Part shown: positions 55,471 through 64,000 of the stretch, piece after piece
Layout: the number at the start of each line of letters is the position of its first letter
Numbering within the stretch: position 1 is the first letter of the stretch
Source of the DNA: Dryomyza anilis
Taxonomy: Eukaryota > Arthropoda > Insecta > Diptera > Dryomyzidae
Assembly: GCA_951804985.1 (NCBI GenBank)
Contig: OX638130.1
Span: forward strand, 36,563,394-36,627,393
Direction of reading: 5' to 3'
DNA length: 64,000 bases
Notes under the pieces: model-generated
Told to the model about the DNA's origin: nothing
What the model saw: the letters and a program-made list of their open reading frames with translations, nothing else
The model's database searches: none
Program-made: the position numbers and the translations under genes

Positions 55471-56714
55471 CAGAGCTCTCGATTACCCGGGTGCCCGGGT
55501 ACCCGGGCTACCCGGGTTTTTCGAGCTACCCGGATAATACCCGGGTTGTTCAAATACTCGAAAAACCCGGGTATTAAATTTTCGAGCTACCCGGGTAGTT
55601 CGCAAAACCCGGGTAGTTGGTTCGTTCGTTTGTTCGAGCTATTCGAGTAGCTCGTTTGTTCGAGTAGCTCGATGGCTCGTTCGTTGTCTCGGTAATCGAT
55701 AGCGGACATCATTAGAAGGCTAATAGTACCCTTTGGAGTGGTCCAGGTCCCCCCAAAGGGGGTCAAAAACCCTATTTTCGAAAAAAAAAATGTTGCAGAA
55801 ATAGATAGCTGACGTTATGAAATGCATTTTGACATTCACAAAATATTTTTTTCGAAAATGGGGGTTTTGACCCCCTTTGGGGGGACCTGGACCACTCCAA
55901 AGGGTACCATTAGCCTTCTAATGATGTCCGCTATCGATTACCGAGATAAAAATTTTTGGGTCATAAATGGGTTTTTGACCCCCTTTTGGGGGTCATGGAC
56001 CACACCAACGGGTACCATTAGCCTTCTAATGATGTCCACTATCGATTTCCGAGATAAAAATTTTTGGGTTATAAATGGGTTTTTGACCCCCTTTTGGGGG
56101 TCATGGACCACTCCAAAGTGTACCAATAGCATTCTAATAGTGTCCGCTATCGATTTCTGAAATAAAAATTTTTGGGTCATAAATGGGTTTTTGACCCCCT
56201 TTTGGGGGTCAGGGACCACTGAGAGTGGTACCATTCGATTTCCCTTGATGTCTGCTACCGATTTCTGCAATAAAATTTTTTTCGGGTTTTTTATCACTTT
56301 CCGCCCACTTTTGCCCACCCACCCACTTTTGTCCACCTACATTTTTCCAACCACTTCCGACCAACTCCCACATCAAGCAAACGAACGGACAGACAAATTA
56401 ACAAGCGATCAAATGAACAATCGTCAATCGAACAAACGAACGAACGAACAAGCTACTCGAAGCTCGAACAACGATCGAGCTACTCGAACAACGAACGAGC
56501 CATCGAGCTACTCGAACAAACGAGCTACTCGAATAGCTCGAACAAACGAACGAACCAACTACCCGGGTTTTGCGAACTACCCGGGTAGCTCGAACATTTA
56601 ATACCCGGGTTTTTCGAGTATTTGAACTACCCGGGTATTACCCGGGCTTTCGAGCGCCCGGGTACCCGGGTACCCGGGCTACTCGAAAATACTCGTATGA
56701 AATCGAGAGCTCTG
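55471..56714. mobile_element. GC-rich foldback element with 8-bp target duplication
   Basis: The ends read CAGAGCTCTCGATT and its complement, flanked by ATAAATAA on both sides (55463-55470, 56715-56722). The left arm (55471-55790) and the reverse complement of the right arm (56400-56714) share CCCGGGTAGTTCGCAAAACC, GTTCGTTCGTTTGTTCGAGC and GAGTAGCTCG strings. Between them lies an array of ~108-bp repeats (55865-56290), one of which is also inverted at 55700-55770. An 8-bp duplication and a CAG start suggest hAT mobilisation. No gene. Confidence 0.75.
55865..56290 (+). repeat. 108-bp tandem repeats in the foldback
   Basis: GTTTTTGACCCCCTTTTGGG starts at 55971, 56079 and 56187, exactly 108 bp apart, with a diverged unit before. 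Each unit also contains GTACCATTAGCCTTCTAATG and a CTATCGATTTCCGAGATAAA block. The 112-residue frame reading MSAIDYRDKNFWVINGF repeats arises from this. Confidence 0.85.
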
Positions 56715-56957
56715 ATAAATAAAACACAATTTTGAACTACCTGAATATAAATATGTTTCCAGAGAAACATATATGTTGTTTCAGTTCAAAAAATAGTATG
56801 TTTGCATGGAAACATAATTAAATATTTTTGGAAAGAAATAAACTATTGTTTTTTTTATTAATTTTTATTAAACATGCACAGTGGGGATTCATATTATTTG
56901 AATTCTTATACAAATTTTTAAATGCACAAATAAAAAATTGGTTTAAAACAAGTAGAA

Positions 56958-57191
56958 GTGACAGCATCAATGAATTCAAAATTACACCAGCAGACGCTAA
57001 ACCAGACGATACAGGCTCGCTTTGTATTTGGTACAGTTACAGTTGGTCTCAGTACAGCACATAGCGTAGGCAAGGAATTCGTGGTGGCGTTTGTAAAAAA
57101 AACATGCCGAATTCTGTTTGAAAATCGAAACACTGATTTTCATTTCTGGTGTTTTCACATTTGTTCTAGAAATTATATACTGCACTATTAA
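56958..57191 (+). CDS. Short conserved frame in the CTGC element, copy 3
   Basis: 77 residues starting MTASMNSKLHQQTLNQTIQA, the counterpart of the minus frame at 2591-2794. The two diverge by frameshift after KEFVVAFVKK. Function unknown; see the copy-1 entry. Confidence 0.2.
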   Translation: MTASMNSKLHQQTLNQTIQARFVFGTVTVGLSTAHSVGKEFVVAFVKKTCRILFENRNTDFHFWCFHICSRNYILHY

Positions 57192-57222
57192 ATTATATAT
57201 TACACCGTGCGACAGTACTTTG

Positions 57223-58414
57223 CACACTGGAAAAAAACCACATGTACGTGAAACTAGAGACCAATCCAAGGATATGTGCATTCACCGTTTATCTGGATCA
57301 ATTCGTTTGCGGTTTTAAATTGCATTAAAAATGCAAGTGTGTACCATATTTTGAAATAATTTCAAAATATATATTTTTTGCATCACTCTCAAAAACAATT
57401 GAATGCATCTTGTACCAGAAGCCCCCTTGATCGTGAATTCAAAAATCGCTTCGCGATATTAATTTGCATCCGGGTTTTACTTGTATTTGAAGTGCAACTG
57501 CATATCACTTTTCAATATTTACAAAAATTTATATTTTTTTGCGTCACTTTTAAAGGATGGTATCTTGTAGCAGAAACCTCACAGATGATGAATTCGAAAA
57601 CAGCTTTGCGATATCAATTCCTATGCATTTGAAATGCAATTGCATATCACTTTTAATATTTAGAAACTTTTATAGTTGTTTGCGTCATTTTTAAAACCAC
57701 AAGATCCTGGTAGGAGAAACCTCACAGATGATAAAGTCGAATGCCGCTTTGCGATATCAATTCATGAACGGGTTTTACATGCATTTGAAGTGCATATCAC
57801 TTTTTAATATTTAGAAAATTTTATTTTTTTTTTGTCACTTTTAAAAATCATGGATGGGATCTTGTAGCAGAAATCTCACAGATGATGAATTCGAAAATCG
57901 ATTCGCGATATCAATTCGTATACGGGGTTTACTTCTATTTACTTCTATCATAAAATACTCGTTGTGAATAACATTAGATTTTAAAACCATCCATATAACA
58001 TCAATTGGTTTTATTGAAGATGTAATTCCGCGAATCGTAATAGCGAATATCGCGAGTCGTTTTTCGAATTCATCATCTATGAGGTTTCTGCTACAAGATC
58101 CCATCCATGGTTTTTAAAAGTGACGCAAAAAAAATATAAATTTTTCTAAATATTAAAAAGTGATATGCAGTTGCACTTCAAATACAAGCTGTTTTCGAAT
58201 TCACGATCAATAGGGTTTCTACTACAAGATGCATTCAATTGTTTTTGAAAGTGACGCAAAAAATATGTTTTTTGAAATTATTTCAAAATATGGTACACAC
58301 TTGCATTTTAAATGCAATTTATAATCGCAAACGAATTGGTCCAGAAAAACTGTGAACGCTTATATCCTTGGATTGGTCTCTAGTTTTACGTACATATCGA
58401 TTTTTTTAAGTGTG
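57223..58414. mobile_element. Foldback element of ~150-bp subrepeats
   Basis: Ends CACACTGGAAAAAAACC and, in reverse complement, CACACTTAAAAAAATC. The arms share AACTAGAGACCAATCCAAGG and AATTCGTTTGCG over >300 bp. Inside, GCGTCACTTTTAAA followed by ATCTTGTAGCAGAAACC repeats near 57379, 57541, 57681 and 57833, then inverted near 58125 and 58256. This layout resembles Drosophila FB elements. It carries no gene, and its target duplication is unresolved. Confidence 0.7.
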
Positions 58415-59101
58415 CAACATTTTTTTGATTTTTGTTGCACCTTGTTATACTTTGTACTATTTGTACTTTTTGTAACACAATTTGTATATTTATGTAATTT
58501 ACAAATGAAATTTTTTTACAGATACGAACACATTTATTCAACGAACAACAAAAGACACGTACGCAGAAAATGCCGGTCACCGAGTGTAAACTTTGTATAC
58601 AAGAAGAGTGCTGGAAAAATACCTTTATTTACATTTGAATTTTTTTTTTTGTTTGTTTTCAAACATAAGTATGTTTAAAATGACCCAATACATACTTCAA
58701 ACGATGACAACAGAGACGTAGGTAGAAAAATCTGCTCAACGACCGCCAACTTCAAATACAAGAAGAATGTTGTAAGAAAACATTTATGTAAATCAAATTT
58801 CTTATTTTGTTTGTTTTTAAACATCAATGTGTTCAAACGATGGCAAATGATGGAGTAGGTAGAAAATGCTGCTCAACGTTGCCAACTTCGTCTGTCCATT
58901 ACCGACTGAAGACGAACATACGTTGTATTTAGATTTAATTAGCATTTTCTGTTTGTTTCGAAACATAGCAATTGAAATTTTATGTTGGTATTGTAACATA
59001 TTTATGGTAAATTTGACAGATTATTTACAATATATTAATGTTTACACGTAGTAATATGTTATTACAATCTGAACAAAAATAAATTCAATTTCGATTATAA
59101 T

Positions 59102-60257
59102 CAGGGTTGGGTAAATTCGTGTATTTCGGAATTGTCTACATTTTAGTGTAGACAATGTGTAGAGTATGTAGACAATTACGTAGATAATGTATATAATTGC
59201 GTAGATTATGTAAACAATTGTGTATACTGTCTAATTCATTTCCATTTTGTTCAATATGTAAATTGTTTTTATTATAAAATGCACATATACAAATATTATT
59301 AATTGTAGCGTTATGAGTCTCGATCAATGAAAAAATTGTTAGTTTTAATTTTAGTAAATAATAAAATGTATTTATTTACATTTCGTTTTTGATTTTTAAA
59401 ATGTAAGTTAAAATATTAAAAAATAATATATATATATATATATTTTATTATTTTAAATGGTTTAATTTCTTTTTGCTGTTCTTGTTTGGAATGGCATGTG
59501 TACTTACTATAGCCATTTTACAATCTACCAAAAGTAATAGTATTCACAGAATAGACATTTATTTGCGCGGTTCTCTATTACTCTTGGTCATGCCAAAAGA
59601 GGATTTTTCACTGTGTAATGTTTTATTTTTCATAAATATAATTTTATCACTCAAAAAGACAATTATATGACGAACAGGACGACATTTATTACAAATTGCT
59701 TAATGCATTTCGCATTATTTGCAAGAAATAATAACATAATCATAACTTTTGTTTAGTAGAATATTTTTTTTTAATTTCGATAATTTTATATTTTTCAAAT
59801 ATTACTCAACATGATTTTTCGTTCGGATTTGAAAACATCATTACTTTATATCTAAAGTATCCTAATACATACTCGAATTTTGTACTTTATGCTTTCAATA
59901 AATGCTCTTAAATCCTGTACAAATATTCTAAAAAAACAAAATTTTTAAAAATCTTAATCCTATTCTATATATTACAATAATAGCATTCATGGATATATTA
60001 AAATTAGTGAAATTATATTTTATTTATATTTTTTAAAAAGTGGCTGAAAAGGGCATGCAATTACGATAGGATTTTTCTAAAAAACGTTACGTAATAAGAA
60101 ATAAAAGGCACTCGAAAGTTTGTCACTACAAAATAAAAATAATTAATAAATTATATACATTGTCTACATAGTATACATTCTCTACATATATTTATGCAAT
60201 TGTTTACTTATAGACAATAGTGTAATCTACATTTGTAGACGATTCCGCCCAACCCTG
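59102..60257. mobile_element. hAT-type nonautonomous element, 1156 bp
   Basis: Terminal inverted repeats begin CAGGGTTGGG. A perfect 8-bp duplication ATTATAAT flanks it (59094-59101, 60258-60265). The empty site is visible in the CTGC copy at about 1910 as ATTATAAT in reverse. Both subterminal regions contain many TGTCTACA / TGTAGACA-type motifs (59140-59230, 60160-60240), plausible transposase-binding sites. No transposase frame is found. Confidence 0.85.
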
Positions 60258-60307
60258 ATTATAATTTAATTACACTTCATTCCTAATACATGTATGATAA
60301 TTTCATT

Positions 60308-62180
60308 GTTTGGTACCAAAATACTCCATATACGAAGTATATACACTAAGATACCACGATTTAAAAGGTAAATTAAGCAATATATCCGATTAAAAAACTA
60401 ATAGAATCACTATACGTTTTACAAAATTATTCCATTAATGTTGAATTTCATAAATTTATGATTGCCAAACAATAAAAGTAAAGTTGAAAATGTTTTACCG
60501 TTGAAAAAGAAATATTTGCTTATGATGAATATGTGATTTTACCACATATTAAAACACACAAATATCATTGGTATGAGAATGGCATGACACAATGCTTCTG
60601 AATGTTAAAACCACGAATTTTAATATAAATTTAATTTTCATACAATAAAATGCTATTTTTATATGAAACAAAATTTTGTTACAATTTTTTGGGGCAAAAT
60701 AGGGTCATGTGAAGCAGTTTAAATTACGTTTTTAAGCCAAGTTACATGGAAAATTTAAGTTTTTTTTAATGCAAACCCAAAAATACATATGTAGTTTATA
60801 CGATAGATATTTTTTTAAACAAAAATCGCAAAATTGACCATTTTAAACAGTTTTTATTGATTTTCCAGCTAAGTGCAAAAATTGACTTTACCATTATTTG
60901 CACCAAACCCTTCAATTAGACATAGTGTAGATTGTATTCCAGTTCACAAACTTTATTAATTAATCTTTGTAAATGAAAAATAATTTTATAAAAATAAAAA
61001 AAGATAATTTACTCCACAGTTTTTCCTTAATGTCCAAAATAATGGTATTCTAAAAACTTTATAAATATCAGATGTAGATACTGCATTACAAAAAATAAAT
61101 GTTTTTGATGGTTTTTAAAATAAACGTTTCAAAAAATTTATCACAAATTTGACAATATTTTTGATTTGCAATTATTGCCAAAATTTTTCTGTGTATAAGA
61201 GTGTAGGGAAAAGTTGGATACATATAGGTCCTTATCCAGAATTTACGTTCGGGGGGTTTTGAAAAAAATATATTAATTTTTATGAGAGAGTTGCACATAC
61301 ATCCGCGCATACCTATTAATTGTTTTTTCATTTTTATTCATTCGGATTATGTATTATCCAAAATTTGTTTTCGGATATTCCCGACCGAAAATAATAACTC
61401 TCAATATTTTCACGAAAAACTATAATGAAAAGAAAACGTTTTTCTTCAAATATATAAATGATATCGAACCTCCAAAAATTAAATGCAAATAAATATTTTC
61501 ATTGGAAAGAACATGAACGGACATGAATTTCTAATGCAGTCATAGATGTTTACAAATGAGATTCTCTGATACAAATTATAAATAATTCAATAGAAGCCTG
61601 CGCGAAAAAATTAGCTATATTTGGGGCCGTATATCTCGGCAACCCGGCATACTAGCCCATATATCTGACAGCAGCAAATTAAAGATCGCACTTATTGTTC
61701 TTGTATTAAATTAAACCTACTATTTTCAATATTCTTGGAATTATTAAATTTTTTTGAAGATTTCACTTATTTTCTATTATTTTTTAAATTCCGTTTTCAC
61801 TATAACTTTACGATTATCACACTACACTATTTTCACTGCATTAACAGCGGTATATTTTCAAATATTTGTGAAACATACAAAAAAAAGGATCGTTTATAAT
61901 ATATTAAAATATAAATATTTTACTCTTTCTTGAGTGCTTAAGTCTCATAACAGTTAAAGAGATTGCTGTCTCTCTCGTAGCAAAGAAAAAAAAAACATAA
62001 AAACGTAGGTTTCAAATATAATTATTTAGTTCATATTTCAATAGCGACGAAATCTCTATTCAAGTTTCATTTAATTTCAAATTTCTTATTTAAGGTACAC
62101 AAACACTGATAGTAGTTACACAAACCCAGTAACGAATATTCTAACATCGTTTACAATAATTTATTTTCGAAAAACTGTGG
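60308..62180. other. AT-rich sequence, nothing recognised
   Basis: No convincing frame on either strand (the longest is 81 residues at 61086-61331), and no repeat or RNA gene. Confidence 0.45.
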
Positions 62181-62189
62181 CTGTGATCA

Positions 62190-62960
62190 TTAGTTTCGTA
62201 AATCTTCGAAATTGTGGCTACCTTATAAAAAATAATGTCTATCTATCTCAAAACTGTTCGAAAATAAAATATTATGAAGAAATATTTTTAAAGGAATATT
62301 ATTATAATTATTACATTAAATATGCGTCAATAATAATTTATTTTGTGTTATCGATGTGCCCGTCTATCGTCGAAACTGTGGCTGCAATCAAATATTATTC
62401 AAAAATATTATTATAATTACATTAAACCATTGAAAATTTGTTAATAGTAATTAATTTCGGTATTTTTATACTGTGCCCGACTATCTTCAAAACTGGAGCA
62501 ATATTCGAAAAAAAAATTATTAAAAAATATGTATTACATTAAACCATTAAAAATAGTTAACGAATAATTAATTTTGTTGTATTTTAGACTATCTTCGAAA
62601 CTGTAGATAAGTTCTAAAAATATTATAATTATTACATTAAACCATTAAAAATGGGTGCAAAATAATTAATTTGGTTTTATTTTCGCTTGTGGCCGACTAT
62701 CTTCGAAACTGTTGTTAAGTTCGAAAAAAATATTAAAATAATTATATTAAACCATTAAAAATGGTTTAATAATAATTAATATCGGTATTTTTCTACTGTG
62801 CCCGACTATCATCAAAACTGGAGCTAAGTTCGAATAAAAATATTATAATTATTAGATTAAACCATTAAAAATGGGTAAAAATTATTAATTTTGTTTAATT
62901 TTCGACTGTGTCGACAATCTTCGAAACTCTAGCTGAGTTCGAAAAACGCCAGCAACATTT
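62190..62960. repeat. ~109-bp satellite
   Basis: Blocks of the CGACTATCTTCGAAACTG type start at about 62363, 62480, 62588, 62697, 62805 and 62914 (spacings 108-117), with two more diverged copies near 62199 and 62241. Each unit also has ATTAAACCATTAAAAATGG. Confidence 0.85.
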
Positions 62961-62999
62961 CCAAGTTAGAAATTCTGCTTCTTGCTATCTTGACGCTTC

Positions 63000-63200
63000 T
63001 TCATTTATTTTCATATCAAATGATGAGAATTCGCTACGTTCTGCTTTTTTCTCATCATTCAATAATGAGAAAAATTAAAGATACAAATTATTTTCATCAT
63101 CAATGATGAGTACTTTTGAGGATGAGAATTATTTGGATAATTCAGCGATATATTTATTTTCATCAATGATGAAAAAAGATATTTTTCAGTAGTGAGCAAA
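63000..63200 (-). repeat. GATGAG-rich repeat, copy 3
   Basis: The reverse-complement match to 52600-52780 includes ATGAGAAAAATTRAAGATAC, AAATTATTTTCATYATCAAT and GATGATGA-type runs. Confidence 0.6.
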
Positions 63201-63260
63201 AAATGTTCATCTTTAGTGAGGGATATAAATTGAGCGATGAGAAAAAATAAACGATCTTCG

Positions 63261-63862
63261 AACCCTGAATTTAAACGACAAACAGATATAACAACTGATT
63301 GTGAAATCGAATTTTCCGCAAACTGTCGATTTTAGTGGAAGTTAATATTTAACTAGATATTGTGAAAACGACTCTAAAAATAATATTAGAAAGAACCCAA
63401 TATAATACTTCAGTATAACAAAAATATTATAATTTATATATGTTCACTAAAATTTCAATTTTCCAATAAAATAAATGCAAGTTTATCAAAATATACAATA
63501 AATCTGCAGAGAAAGATCACTGATGAAGGGGCTTGGCTGCCTCTGAAACAGCTGTACGATCTACCACTCAATGAATTTTGCCAATTGTTTTTTGTTTTAT
63601 TTGTTGGTACTATGGTTAAAAATTCGAACCCAAAAGTCGACTTTTCGATAATTCGACCTTTTCAAAATGTTTAAAAGTGACTTTTCGAATAATCGATTAT
63701 TTCACTAGTAAAAGTCGATTAATCGACTTTTTGTATTAAAGTAGCACTTTTTGACAACAAAAGTAGAGGGACTATAATATATCACTTCTAATTAATTATG
63801 GGTAGAATATTAGACATATTTATACAAAAACTCAACCTCTTAATTCGGCAACCTCCAAGTCA
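63261..63862. other. AT-rich sequence with a TCGATTAATCGA palindrome
   Basis: 63620-63735 repeats GTCGACTTTTCGATAATTCG-type units with a palindrome AAAGTCGATTAATCGACTTT at 63708-63727. No gene. Confidence 0.4.
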
Positions 63863-63990
63863 GTGAGCATGAGGTTGTGACAACCTTATAATCGATGAAC
63901 ATGAGGTTGTGACAACAACCGAATAGGTGAGCATGGGGTTATCGCAACCTCCTTGTCAGTGAGCACGATGTTTTCCAAACCTGTAATTGA
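63863..63990 (+). repeat. ~32-bp minisatellite at the window end
   Basis: GTGAGCATGAGGTTGTGACA-type units start at 63863, 63897, 63927 and 63959, spaced 34, 30 and 32 bp. The array may continue beyond the window. Confidence 0.75.
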
Positions 63991-64000
63991 AAATTATCTT

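Larger units (their letters stand above)
56723..60307 (+). mobile_element. CTGC-family element, copy 3 (nested insertions)
   Basis: Matches copy 1 in reverse complement from the TTTTGAACTACCTGAATATA block through the conserved ORF segment, the three ~135-bp repeats (58540-58880) and ATTCCTAATACATGTATG, ending near 60307. Two insertions interrupt it: a foldback (57223-58414) and a hAT element (59102-60257). The first ~330 bp, including the CACGCTGC terminus, are missing next to the CCCGGG foldback. Confidence 0.7.

Noticed and set aside
55822..56336. Protein-coding gene with repeated FWVINGF units
   Set aside because: Both strands have similar-length repetitive frames; they come from the 108-bp tandem repeat inside a foldback.

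Overview
The window is eukaryotic, AT-rich and built almost entirely of transposable elements and satellites. I find no convincing host gene, rRNA, functional tRNA, CRISPR array or bacterial-style operon. The mix points to a dipteran insect: many DINE-1/INE-1-type Helentron elements (conserved block around TATTCTTGATCAGCATGA followed by a GTCT/GTCC microsatellite), an RTE-clade LINE, a Jockey-type LINE, two Ty3/Gypsy elements and tRNA-derived SINEs. The species cannot be named from this evidence.

Layout. 1-3.3 kb: two adjacent nonautonomous DNA elements, one carrying AAGTCCG palindromes and tRNA-like pieces, the other (here called the CTGC family after its terminus CACGCTGCAAAAAAA) recurring at 30.5, 38.4 and 56.7-60.3 kb. 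3.5-11.3 kb: a LINE whose 5' end is tandemly repeated and whose reverse transcriptase is deleted, inside hAT-like sequence; its 3' end, a DINE and a SINE lie in a near-identical 2.6-kb tandem duplication (6117-8736, 8737-11348). 11.6-14.4 kb: minus-strand RTE LINE with a 590-residue RT frame. 14.8-19.8 kb: decayed plus-strand Gypsy element whose integrase region is split by a SINE. 20.8-23 kb: two minus-oriented DINEs in purine-rich sequence. 24.5-29.1 kb: minus-strand Gypsy element with paired LTRs, a tRNA-Leu-type primer site and a SAP-domain Gag, but no Gag C-terminus or protease. 29.1-40.6 kb: satellites, MITEs, DINE fragments and unidentified AT-rich DNA.

40.6-51.7 kb is the most striking part: head-to-tail DINE units, four of which carry an RTE LINE. 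At the three RTE copies with an intact 5' junction, and at all four 3' junctions, the RTE adjoins the same DINE position (duplicated AAGTCT). Long and short RTE forms alternate along the array. The pattern is best explained by insertion into a DINE followed by amplification of the composite, with later deletions.

52.5-64 kb: GGACATGTCC repeats, a GATGAG-rich repeat family, a GC-rich CCCGGG foldback element with an 8-bp target duplication, a second foldback made of ~150-bp subrepeats, a 1.16-kb hAT-type element with a perfect 8-bp duplication, a ~109-bp satellite and a ~32-bp minisatellite.

The coding pieces are replication and integration machinery of transposons (endonuclease/RT of LINEs; Gag, protease, RT, RNase H and integrase of Gypsy elements), mostly broken. 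The nonautonomous elements (DINE, SINE, hAT and TA-flanked elements) would depend on proteins encoded elsewhere. I see no undescribed multi-gene system; the novelty is structural.
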